A DNA stretch of 5,767 nucleotides from an uncultured Bilophila sp. (GCA_959604115.1 CAUHBW010000261.1:1-5767); one strand, 5' to 3'; numbered from the stretch's first letter, positions 1 to 5,646 are shown. Numbers and translations are program-made. The notes: a model not told the origin generated them from the sequence alone.

Positions 1-206
1 CCCATACCCTGCTCGTGGACGTCCGGGCCACATGCCCGGTCTGGTACGGGAAGGCCGTTCGCCGCAAGAACGCCGCGGGCATCATCACGAACCGCTATCC
101 GTGGCGGTATCTTTATACGGTCGTGGAACGCCTCGCCGAAGGGCTGGAAGCCACCATCCCCGAGGCGGCGGAACTCGGAACGGCACTCTATCTGGAGGTG
201 GCCTGA
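1..206 (+). CDS. 3' end of an unrecognised gene, probably of a mobile element
   Basis: The frame is open from the left edge (first complete codon at base 3) to a TGA at 204-206, giving about 67 residues of C-terminus; the true start lies outside the window. I do not recognise the family. The visible part is a mixed basic/aromatic stretch (VWYGKAVRRKNAAGIITNRY) followed by an acidic helical end rich in Ala, Glu and Leu. A GTG at 15 could be a start, but no Shine-Dalgarno sequence precedes it and the frame stays open upstream, so a truncated longer gene is more likely. Its stop overlaps the start of the next gene by one base (TGATG), which implies translational coupling. With an HTH gene and a recombinase following, it is inferred to be an accessory gene of a prophage or integrative element. 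Its reading frame is well supported; its function is unknown. Confidence 0.6.
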   Translation, partial: HTLLVDVRATCPVWYGKAVRRKNAAGIITNRYPWRYLYTVVERLAEGLEATIPEAAELGTALYLEVA

Positions 207-505
207 TGGAACCGGAACTGTTGAAGGCCAGAGAACTCGCGCTCATCCTCAACATGCCGGAAAAGAAGGCCCGCAAGGTCCTCGCCGCCCACGGCGTCCA
301 GCCCGTGGACCTCGGCCCCGGACGCGGGAACGGCTTGCGCTGGCATCGTCGGGCCGTTATGACGGTGATCGACACATTGCATGCTGAGGCTCAGGCGAAG
401 GCAGGAGTTTCCAAGCGGCGGCGACCGCCCAAAACGTCGGGGTGCGTCATCGGAAAATCCGCCAGGGAACTTTTCGCGGAGTTCAATATGGGGGCCGTCC
501 AGTAG
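206..505 (+). CDS. Small helix-turn-helix protein, putative excisionase/regulator
   Basis: A 99-residue protein starting at the ATG that overlaps the previous stop. GGAGG at 194-198, 7 nt upstream, supports this start. Residues about 7-60 read as a MerR/excisionase-like winged HTH: a helix (KARELALILN), a turn with MPEKKARKVLAAHG as the recognition helix, then a short wing (VDLGPGRGNGLRW) and a further helix (RRAVMTVIDTL). The C-terminal third is basic (KRRRPPK) and ends in a short amphipathic segment (GKSARELFAEFN). Small proteins of this type next to a tyrosine recombinase commonly act as recombination directionality factors that favour excision by binding near the att site. Here the recombinase starts only 37 nt downstream, which fits that role. 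A phage repressor or a general DNA-binding regulator is the alternative. The coding call is good; the excisionase role is inference from context and fold pattern. Confidence 0.65.
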   Translation: MEPELLKARELALILNMPEKKARKVLAAHGVQPVDLGPGRGNGLRWHRRAVMTVIDTLHAEAQAKAGVSKRRRPPKTSGCVIGKSARELFAEFNMGAVQ

Positions 506-522
506 CGACCGGCACGGCCCCC
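490..522 (+). other. 9-bp hairpin spanning the HTH-gene stop, before the integrase
   Basis: Bases 490-498 (GGGGGCCGT) are perfectly complementary to 514-522 (ACGGCCCCC), with a 15-nt loop that contains the TAG stop of the HTH gene (503-505). Only three T residues follow (523-525), so this is a poor intrinsic terminator. The right arm ends 7 nt before the integrase Shine-Dalgarno sequence (530-534). A weak terminator or attenuator that lowers integrase expression relative to the HTH gene is plausible. The stem is seen directly; its role is inferred. Confidence 0.4.
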
Positions 523-542
523 TTTGCTCAGGAGCTATCAGT

Positions 543-1625
543 ATGGCTATCAGAGAGAGGAAAGGCCGTAAAAAGCCGTGGGAAGTGTACTGGAACAACC
601 CCTTCACGCTCAAGCGCGAATCACTGTGCGTCGCAACGGAGGAGGAAGCCCAAAAACAGGATGCGCTCAAGAAATATCAGCTCAAGTACGAACGGGAACT
701 TTTCAGAAAAGAAGATGCAGGAGATCAGAAAGGAAAGCATACCTTAGAATCCGCCTATTATCTTTACCTCAAAGAAAAGCAGTTCGGGAAAATAATGCTT
801 GGCTCTCATCTCAGCGCCATGAAGCGAGCCCTGAAACTCTACGGCAGCAGGCCCCTGTGCGAAATAACCACGGAAGACCTAAAAAACTTCAAGGCCCATC
901 TCATGGGGCTTGCCCTCAAAGGGACATCCGTCCGAAGGCATTTGTCGCTTCTGAGGACAGTGCTCCGTTGGTGCGAGGCGGAAGGGCTTCTTGAGGCGTC
1001 ACCGAAGTTTCCTTCGCTTCCGGTTGCGAATTATGAAAAATTCATCCCGCCGAGCCAAGAGGAGCTCACCCGATTGCTTTATCATGCTGCACCGCACATA
1101 CGCCGGGTCATCATTCTCGGTTCACAATGCGGCATGAGAGTGGGGCCATCGGAATTGTTCAGGCTGAAATGGGAACATGTGGACATTCCCAACAGGGTCA
1201 TCCATGTCCCCGCAGCCAAAAAAAACATCCATGAGCCGTGGCGGGACGTGCCCATCAAAAAGGAGCTGCTTCCCCTTCTTGAGGAATGGCGACAGGCGGA
1301 TATGGATCAGTCCGTAGTGTGGGTCATTCATTTTCGCGGAAAACCCGTCCGCTGGATTGAATGGGGATGGAACAACGCCTTACGCCGCGCAGGAATCGCC
1401 AGAAAAATCCGTCCCTACGATCTGCGGCATGCTTTCGCTACGGAGGCAATCGCGGCAGGGGTGGACATCGGAACGGTCGCCCGGCTCATGGGCCACCGTT
1501 CTCCCGTTATGATCCTCAACCACTACCAGCATGTTATGGACTCCCAAAAACGAGCGGCGGTGGAAGCTCTTCCAAGCCTCTCCCATGTGGCAAAAGATAT
1601 GTGGCAAAAAGAAAAAACGTCTTGA
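543..1625 (+). CDS. int: Tyrosine recombinase (phage-type integrase)
   Basis: A 360-residue site-specific recombinase that would cut and rejoin DNA at att sites through a phosphotyrosine intermediate. The ATG at 543 is preferred because AGGAG lies at 530-534, 8 nt upstream; the same frame is open further upstream without such a signal. The N-terminus is basic (RERKGRKKPWEVYW). Residues about 80-180 form the helical core-binding domain (LESAYYLYLKEKQFG through LLRTVLRWCEAEGLL). The catalytic domain follows: R199 in GMRVGPSELF, a lysine at K226/K227 in AAKKN on the beta-hairpin, R295 in YDLRHAFAT, H318 in LMGHRSP and nucleophile Y328 in NHYQHV. The usual first histidine of HxxR is Y292, a substitution tolerated in many phage integrases. 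Length and motif order match intact family members, so it is probably active. Its moderate GC and A-rich tracts contrast with the genes to its right, suggesting recent acquisition. Confidence 0.95.
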   Translation: MAIRERKGRKKPWEVYWNNPFTLKRESLCVATEEEAQKQDALKKYQLKYERELFRKEDAGDQKGKHTLESAYYLYLKEKQFGKIMLGSHLSAMKRALKLYGSRPLCEITTEDLKNFKAHLMGLALKGTSVRRHLSLLRTVLRWCEAEGLLEASPKFPSLPVANYEKFIPPSQEELTRLLYHAAPHIRRVIILGSQCGMRVGPSELFRLKWEHVDIPNRVIHVPAAKKNIHEPWRDVPIKKELLPLLEEWRQADMDQSVVWVIHFRGKPVRWIEWGWNNALRRAGIARKIRPYDLRHAFATEAIAAGVDIGTVARLMGHRSPVMILNHYQHVMDSQKRAAVEALPSLSHVAKDMWQKEKTS

Positions 1626-1783
1626 GATATGCCGTAACATGCTATGATAAAATATTTTCCACAAAAGGCAACGCGCGTTCGCATAATCTGATCGGGAAGA
1701 TGGGGTAACATCGGCGGGGAAGCGGCAACCCTCCGGCATCTTACGAGGTGGGCGCGGACGTCGCCGGGCCTGACGGACGCCGC
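1626..1783. other. Non-coding junction after the integrase, candidate att region
   Basis: About 160 bases without a supported gene, between the integrase stop and the terminator of the regulator gene. It holds an AT-rich block with the palindrome AAAATATTTT (1649-1658), a GC palindrome AACGCGCGTT (1670-1679) and a direct repeat GTAACAT at 1634-1640 and 1705-1711. From about 1715 it becomes as GC-rich as the flanking chromosome. Integrase genes usually lie next to their att site, so the crossover core could be here. No tRNA or tmRNA 3' end was recognised. The assignment is inference; the second att copy would be outside the window. Confidence 0.3.
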
Positions 1784-1824
1784 AAAAATGTTCCCTCCGG
1801 TTCGCGCCGGGAGGGACGTTTTTT
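1784..1824. terminator. Bidirectional intrinsic terminator
   Basis: An A5 run (1784-1788) precedes a GC-rich stem: left arm 1792-1800 (TCCCTCCGG), loop TTCGCG, right arm 1807-1816 (CCGGGAGGGA) with one bulged G. T6 follows at 1819-1824. On the plus strand the T run would end transcripts coming from the integrase side. On the minus strand the A run becomes the U tract for the regulator gene, whose stop codon ends at 1854, 30 bases upstream in its direction of transcription. Confidence 0.8.
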
Positions 1825-1853
1825 ATTCCGGCATCCCCACTCGGGGCTGGCCT

Positions 1854-3200
1854 TCAGGACGTCCCCCGCCAGCGGGCGATCTTGCGGGCCGCCGTGGGCT
1901 GGCTGATGCCGAGCGCCTTGGCGACGCCGGTGGTCGTGCCGCACGCCTTGTAGGCTTCCAGAATCATGTGCCGCTCCAGAGCCTCCAGCGCGGCGGGCAG
2001 GCTGTTCCCGGCGGACGGCGGCGGGCGGCGGAACAGGTGTTCGGGCAGCTCATCCGGTTCGATTACGGTGTCGGCGGAGACGATCACCAGCCGTTCGATG
2101 ACGTTGCGCAGCTCCCGGATGTTCCCCGGCCACGAATAGGCCGCGAAATGCCGCCGCACGCCTTCGGAAAAGGTCTTCGCGGTCCCGTACTTGGCGTTCA
2201 TCTCCTCCAGAATGCCCAGACTGAGCGGCACGATTTCCTCGCGCCGCTCGCGCAGGGGCGGAATCCGCAGCGGCAGGACGTTGAGCCGGAAAAACAGGTC
2301 GCTGCGGAAACGCTTCTTCTCGACCAGCGCCTCCAGATCCTGATTCGTCGCCGCCACCAGCCGGAAGTCGATGGAAACCGGCCTCACCCCGCCGAGCTTG
2401 ACGATCCGCTTTTCCTGGATCACCTGCAGCAGCTTGGCCTGAAGCCGCAGCGGCAGTTCCCCGATTTCGTCGAGGAACAGCGTGCCCTTGTCCGCCAACG
2501 CGATGCGGCCTTCCTTGCCCTTGTGGCTGGCCCCGGTGAACGCCCCGGCTTCGTAGCCGAACAGTTCCGACTCCAGCAGCGGGGCCGGGATGCCCGCGCA
2601 GTTGATCTCCACCAGCGGCCCTTCCGCGCGGTCGCTGAGGTGGTGCGCCAGCCGGGCGACCACGTTCTTGCCCACCCCGGACTCGCCGGTGATGAGCACG
2701 GTGGTGTCCACCCGGGCGAGCTTTTCCAGCGTCGCCGCAATGGCCCGCATGGTCCCGCCGAACGCCTGCCCGCCGGAGGGCGTTTCCACGGCAGGGGACA
2801 GCAGCGCGTTGATCTTCTGGTATTCCTCGTGGAGCTGGCGGGAATAGCGCATGTCCACGCTGTAGCTCACCACGAACGACACGTCCCCGTCGTCGCCGTA
2901 GATCGGCACGCCGGTGACGATGTTGTACCGCCCCGAACGCGTCACCTCGGTGAGCGTGACCACCCGCCGCGTTTTGAGCACGAGCGCCGCCACGGACGGC
3001 GAAAACACCCGCTCGGCCTCCAGCTCGTAGGTCGTCCTCCCGATGATCCGGTCGCGGCTCACCCCGTAGGTGCGCTCGAAACAACTGCTCACCCAGCGCA
3101 TGACCCCGTTGTGATCGACGATGGCCACGTTGTCGTGGATGGCTTCGATGACGGAAAACAACTCCTCCGTGCTCGGCAGGGCGACGTCGAACGGCGGCAT
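1854..3200 (-). CDS. Sigma-54-dependent activator: PAS, AAA+, TyrR/Fis-like HTH
   Basis: A 448-residue bacterial enhancer-binding protein that would bind upstream palindromes and use ATP to open sigma-54 RNA polymerase complexes. Residues about 11-115 form a PAS sensor (AIVDHNGVMRWVSSCFERTYG). A short helical linker follows, then the AAA+ domain at about 145-375: Walker A GESGVGKN (172-179), the sigma-54 contact loop GAFTGA (219-224), Walker B GTLFLDE (239-245), arginine-finger region RFRSDLFFRLNV (297-308) and sensor II WPGNIREL (357-364). The C-terminal HTH (about 422-444, VAKALGISQPTAARKI) resembles the TyrR/Fis type. There is no phosphoreceiver domain, so a small ligand or redox signal sensed by PAS is inferred. 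The start at 3200 is chosen over the in-frame ATG at 3227 because a perfect AAGGAGGT precedes it. The gene is divergent from a ureohydrolase gene with a sigma-54 promoter, its probable target. Confidence 0.95.
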   Translation of the reverse strand: MPPFDVALPSTEELFSVIEAIHDNVAIVDHNGVMRWVSSCFERTYGVSRDRIIGRTTYELEAERVFSPSVAALVLKTRRVVTLTEVTRSGRYNIVTGVPIYGDDGDVSFVVSYSVDMRYSRQLHEEYQKINALLSPAVETPSGGQAFGGTMRAIAATLEKLARVDTTVLITGESGVGKNVVARLAHHLSDRAEGPLVEINCAGIPAPLLESELFGYEAGAFTGASHKGKEGRIALADKGTLFLDEIGELPLRLQAKLLQVIQEKRIVKLGGVRPVSIDFRLVAATNQDLEALVEKKRFRSDLFFRLNVLPLRIPPLRERREEIVPLSLGILEEMNAKYGTAKTFSEGVRRHFAAYSWPGNIRELRNVIERLVIVSADTVIEPDELPEHLFRRPPPSAGNSLPAALEALERHMILEAYKACGTTTGVAKALGISQPTAARKIARWRGTS

Positions 3201-3206
3201 GGCGGA

Positions 3207-3214
3207 ACCTCCTT
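3207..3214 (-). promoter_or_regulatory. Shine-Dalgarno that fixes the regulator start
   Basis: On the minus strand this reads AAGGAGGT, 6 nt before the ATG at 3200-3198. The longer in-frame start at 3227 has no such signal and lies inside a palindrome, and its extra nine residues (MNTTEGGSA) would be partly encoded by this ribosome-binding site. Translation therefore most likely begins at 3200. Confidence 0.8.
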
Positions 3215-3220
3215 CGGTGG

Positions 3221-3236
3221 TATTCATATCTGAATA
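3221..3236. promoter_or_regulatory. Palindromic operator 1 (TATTCA-N4-TGAATA)
   Basis: A perfect inverted repeat, TATTCA-TATC-TGAATA, just upstream of the regulator's Shine-Dalgarno sequence. It shares both arms exactly with two other sites in the same intergenic region. It is inferred to be a binding site for the adjacent activator's HTH dimer and is placed where it could autoregulate the regulator gene. Confidence 0.65.
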
Positions 3237-3259
3237 GGCTATTCACCACTGAATAACAA
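3231..3259 (-). promoter_or_regulatory. Weak candidate sigma-70 promoter of the regulator gene
   Basis: On the minus strand TTGTTA (3259-3254) and TATTCA (3236-3231) are separated by 17 bases. The -35 is a fair match and the -10 is poor. Both elements overlap the palindromic operators, so a bound regulator would block it. Transcription would begin around 3224, leaving room for the Shine-Dalgarno sequence. Speculative. Confidence 0.25.
3240..3255. promoter_or_regulatory. Palindromic operator 2 (TATTCA-N4-TGAATA)
   Basis: A perfect inverted repeat, TATTCA-CCAC-TGAATA, 19 bp centre to centre from operator 1 and separated from it by GGC. It shares the longer form GGCTATTCA-N4-TGAATA with operator 3. 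The near-helical spacing would allow two dimers to bind side by side. A role in regulator autocontrol or as a distal enhancer site is inferred. Confidence 0.65.
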
Positions 3260-3363
3260 GGCCCGGCGGCGGGACTTTTCTCATTTTTTCTGTTATATCA
3301 GTATGATAAAGATTATTCTATACCCGATCTTCCGTCCTTTCGTACGTTGTGAAAGCACGGGGC

Positions 3364-3379
3364 TATTCAGCAGTGAATA
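3364..3379. promoter_or_regulatory. Palindromic operator 3, upstream activating sequence
   Basis: A perfect inverted repeat, TATTCA-GCAG-TGAATA, preceded by GGC exactly as in operator 2. Its centre lies about 87 bp upstream of the predicted start of the sigma-54 promoter, within the usual range for enhancer-binding proteins. It is the best candidate activating site for the ureohydrolase operon. Confidence 0.7.
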
Positions 3380-3403
3380 CCCACCCGCCGAGCCGAAAAG
3401 AAA

Positions 3404-3416
3404 AAAGCCTTTGATT
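3404..3416 (-). promoter_or_regulatory. IHF-like site between enhancer and promoter
   Basis: On the minus strand AATCAA-N4-TTT matches the IHF consensus WATCAR-N4-TTR at every defined base except the last. It lies in an A/T-rich stretch between operator 3 and the sigma-54 promoter, where IHF commonly bends DNA to bring activator and polymerase together. Short consensus, so chance matches are possible. Confidence 0.4.
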
Positions 3417-3432
3417 TCAACAAGATTACTGT

Positions 3433-3448
3433 TGGCACATGTCTTGCT
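3433..3448 (+). promoter_or_regulatory. Sigma-54 (RpoN) promoter of the ureohydrolase operon
   Basis: TGGCAC-N5-TTGCT places GG at 3434-3435 and GC at 3446-3447 with exactly 10 bases between them, matching the -24/-12 consensus. Transcription should start near 3459, leaving an untranslated leader of about 38 nt. That is too short for a guanidine riboswitch, and none is seen. Activation by the divergently encoded sigma-54 activator is inferred. Confidence 0.88.
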
Positions 3449-3496
3449 TAAAAGAAAGCGACACCACCCTTTATCCGCAAGACAAGGAGCATCCTC

Positions 3497-4444
3497 ATGG
3501 GCATTCCCGTCAACTCTCTGGCCTCCCCCCGGTTCTGCGGCGTCCGCACCTTCCAGCGGCTGCCGTTTTCCCGAGACTGCTCGGGCAACGATTTCGCCGT
3601 GCTGGGCGTCCCCTTCGATACGGGCACCTCGTACAGGCCGGGCTGCCGCTTCGGCCCCGCCGCCATCCGGGACGCCTCCAGCATCCTGAAGTCGTACCAC
3701 AGCGTGCTCGACGTGGACATTTTCGAGCACTGCCAAGGCGTGGACGCGGGCGACATCGACATCATCCCCGGCTATCTGGAGGAGTCCTTCGCGCGCATCG
3801 AAACCGGCGTCGCGGACGTGCTGGCGGCGGGAGCGGTCCCGGTGGTCATGGGCGGCGACCACTCCATCACCCTGCCCGAACTGCGCGCCGTGGCGAAGCG
3901 GCACGGCCCGGTGGCCCTGCTCCACTTCGACGCCCACTCCGACACCGGCGACGACTTTTTCGGCAAGCCGTACAACCACGGCACCACCTTCCACTGGGCC
4001 GTCGAGGAAGGGCTGATCCTGCCCGAACAGAGCACGCAGGCGGGCATCCGGGGGCCGCTGTATTCCCGCTCCAGCCTCGACTACGCCAAGGAAAAGGGCA
4101 TGCGGGTGATCGGCGGCTGGGAGCTGCACGACATCGGCACGGCGGAAACCGTCCGCATCATGCGCGAGCGCGTGCGGCCCGGCACCCCGGTCTTCGTGAC
4201 CTTCGACATCGACTTCCTCGACGCCGCCTACGCGCCGGGGACCGGGACGCCGGAAATCGGCGGGTTCACCACCCACGAGGCCCTCAAGCTGCTGCTCGGG
4301 GTCTGCGTCGGACAACGCCTCGTCGGCATGGACCTTGTGGAAGTGCTCCCGGACACCGACCCGGCGGGCGTCACCGCCTTCGCCGCCGCCGGGCTCATGC
4401 ACGCGTTTCTGGCCTGCCTCGCCGCCAACAAGCGGCACCTGTAA
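3497..4444 (+). CDS. Ureohydrolase: agmatinase/guanidino-compound amidinohydrolase
   Basis: A 315-residue cytosolic enzyme of the arginase/agmatinase superfamily, predicted to hydrolyse a guanidino group to urea plus an amine with a binuclear metal centre. AAGGAG at 3484-3489, 7 nt before the ATG, supports the start. The N-terminal family signature TSYRPGCRFGPAAIRDAS (44-61) is present. All six metal ligands are visible: H122 in GGDHS, D145, H147 and D149 in DAHSD, and D237 and D239 in TFDIDF. NHGTTF with H161 and VEVLP with E282 match the agmatinase branch rather than arginase. The usual DP after FDIDxxD is DA here (A243), in DAAYAPGTGTPE. Length fits agmatinase, guanidinobutyrase and guanidinopropionase; guanidine hydrolases belong to the same branch, so the substrate cannot be named. 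It is the first gene after a sigma-54 promoter and sits 17 nt before a periplasmic binding-protein gene. Confidence 0.92.
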   Translation: MGIPVNSLASPRFCGVRTFQRLPFSRDCSGNDFAVLGVPFDTGTSYRPGCRFGPAAIRDASSILKSYHSVLDVDIFEHCQGVDAGDIDIIPGYLEESFARIETGVADVLAAGAVPVVMGGDHSITLPELRAVAKRHGPVALLHFDAHSDTGDDFFGKPYNHGTTFHWAVEEGLILPEQSTQAGIRGPLYSRSSLDYAKEKGMRVIGGWELHDIGTAETVRIMRERVRPGTPVFVTFDIDFLDAAYAPGTGTPEIGGFTTHEALKLLLGVCVGQRLVGMDLVEVLPDTDPAGVTAFAAAGLMHAFLACLAANKRHL

Positions 4445-4461
4445 CCCGAAAGGAGCGCACC

Positions 4462-5520
4462 ATGCGTCTGAACAAGCTGCTTTCCGGCCTCGCCGCCGTC
4501 CTGCTGGCCCTTTCCCTCTGCGGCTCGGCCTCCGCCGCCGGACTCACCAAGGTCCGCACGGCGTGGATGGACTCCTATGAAACCTTCGCCATGTGGTACG
4601 CCAAGGAAAAGGGCTGGGACAAGGAAGCCGGTCTGGACGTCGACATCCTGTTCTTCGACTCCGGCATGGCGATCCTCAACGCGCTCCCGGCGGGCGAATG
4701 GCAGTTCGCCTGCCTCGGCGGGGTCCCCGCGATGATGGGCAACCTGCGCTACGGCACCAGCGTCATCGGCGTGGGCACCGACGAATCCGCCTGCGTCGCG
4801 GTGCTGGCCCGGCCCGACAGCCCGGTCTTCAGGACCAAGGGATTCAATCCCGACTACCCCGGCGTGTTCGGGCGGCCCGAAGACGTGCGCGGCAAGACCA
4901 TCCTCTGCACCACGGTGTCTTCGGCCCACTTCGCGCTCACCGCTTGGCTCGACGCGCTCGGCGTGAAGTCCACGGAAGTCACCATCAAGAACATGGACCA
5001 GCCGCAGGCCCTCGGCGCGTTCGACAACGGCATAGGCGACTTCGTGGCCCTGTGGGCTCCGCACATGTACGCCGGGACCGACAAGGGCTGGAAGGTCGCG
5101 GGCAACGCCGCCCTGTGCGACAAGGGCACCCCGCTGGTGCTCGTGGCCGATACCAAGTACGCCGAGGCGCACCCCGACGTCGCCGCCAAGTTCCTGTCCG
5201 TCTACCTGCGCGGGGTCGAACACCTGCGGACCGCGAGCATCGACGAGCTGATCCCCGAATACCAGCGGTTCTTCTTCGACTGGGCCGGGAAGACCTATTC
5301 CAAGGAACTCGCCCGGCTGGACCTCGAATCGCACCCCGCATGGAACCTCAGGGGACAACTCGGCCTCTTCGACGCCTCCAAGGGCATGAGCACCGTGCAG
5401 ACGTGGCAGGCCGACACCGCCCGGTTCTTCGCCTCCATCGGCAGCATCACCCTCGACGAGCTGCGCAAGGTCGAAAAGGCCGACTACGTCACCGACACGT
5501 ACCTCAGGCTCGTCAAGTAA
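4462..5520 (+). CDS. NitT/TauT-family ABC transporter substrate-binding protein
   Basis: A 352-residue secreted receptor, predicted to capture a small solute in the periplasm and pass it to an ABC permease. AAAGGAG at 4449-4455, 6 nt before the ATG, supports the start. Residues 1-25 are a Sec signal peptide (basic start, hydrophobic core, ASA cleavage site before A26). C20 is not in a good lipobox, so a soluble protein is favoured. The mature part follows the NMT1/SsuA/TauA pattern: an early ligand-pocket segment (WMDSYETFAMWYAKEKG, 35-51), LFFDSGMAILNALPAGEWQF (63-82), DVRGKTI (141-147), then NMDQPQALGAFDNGIGDFVALWAP (177-200). Database names such as nitrate, taurine or sulfonate binding are loose in this family, and guanidine-linked transporters often carry them. 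Co-transcription with the ureohydrolase suggests its ligand is that enzyme's substrate or a precursor. No permease or ATPase gene follows in the window. Confidence 0.88.
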   Translation: MRLNKLLSGLAAVLLALSLCGSASAAGLTKVRTAWMDSYETFAMWYAKEKGWDKEAGLDVDILFFDSGMAILNALPAGEWQFACLGGVPAMMGNLRYGTSVIGVGTDESACVAVLARPDSPVFRTKGFNPDYPGVFGRPEDVRGKTILCTTVSSAHFALTAWLDALGVKSTEVTIKNMDQPQALGAFDNGIGDFVALWAPHMYAGTDKGWKVAGNAALCDKGTPLVLVADTKYAEAHPDVAAKFLSVYLRGVEHLRTASIDELIPEYQRFFFDWAGKTYSKELARLDLESHPAWNLRGQLGLFDASKGMSTVQTWQADTARFFASIGSITLDELRKVEKADYVTDTYLRLVK

Positions 5521-5554
5521 AGCTCCCCGTTCCGAAGGAAACCTTCTCCCTGTG

Positions 5555-5588
5555 CGCCCCTCTCCGTCCGTTGCGACGGAGAGGGGCG
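5555..5588. terminator. 14-bp perfect hairpin after the binding-protein gene
   Basis: Bases 5555-5568 and 5575-5588 are perfectly complementary (CGCCCCTCTCCGTC arm) around a 6-nt loop, beginning 34 nt after the stop codon. The stem is very stable, but only two T residues follow on the plus strand and no T run exists on the minus strand. It could be a non-canonical terminator or an mRNA-stabilising structure that raises binding-protein expression over downstream genes. Confidence 0.55.
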
Positions 5589-5617
5589 TTGCGCATGGCG
5601 GGGACGCCTGTTCCGGG

Positions 5618-5645
5618 CCGCTTTCCGCACACGCCCGGAGAGCGG
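5618..5645. repeat. Second 3' hairpin (10 bp, one G-U)
   Basis: Arms 5618-5627 (CCGCTTTCCG) and 5636-5645 (CGGAGAGCGG) pair over 10 positions with one G-U, around an 8-nt loop. It lies 29 bases after the 14-bp hairpin and has no T run. Part of a cluster of three stems in the non-coding 3' region. Confidence 0.35.
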
Positions 5646-5646
5646 A

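Noticed and set aside
1790..1816. Possible T-arm of a tRNA or tmRNA (GGTTCG inside a GC stem)
   Set aside because: Stem lengths, the loop sequence and the flanking A and T runs fit an intrinsic terminator; no acceptor stem or CCA end is present.
1788..3233. 481-residue open frame on the plus strand
   Set aside because: It lies opposite the well-supported sigma-54 activator, its translation is rich in Arg, His, Gly and Pro with no family motif, and it has no ribosome-binding site. It is an artefact of high GC.
3296..3308. Additional inverted repeat TATCA-GTA-TGATA
   Set aside because: Short 5-bp arms in AT-rich DNA and different from the three 6-bp-arm operators; easily a chance occurrence.
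3459..3496. Possible guanidine riboswitch in the operon leader
   Set aside because: The predicted leader is only about 38 nt and shows no guanidine-I fold or paired ACGR loops of the guanidine-II class.
3293..4438. 381-residue open frame on the minus strand
   Set aside because: Antisense shadow of the ureohydrolase gene; its C-terminal part would also run through the sigma-54 promoter region.
4518..4523. Lipoprotein cysteine (C20) in the binding-protein signal peptide
   Set aside because: The residue before the cysteine is leucine rather than Gly, Ala or Ser, and a better signal peptidase I site (ASA before A26) follows.
3439..5520. 693-residue plus-strand frame joining the promoter region to the binding protein
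   Set aside because: The first half is the ureohydrolase gene read in the wrong frame (Arg/Pro-rich). The real gene starts at 4462 with its own Shine-Dalgarno and signal peptide.
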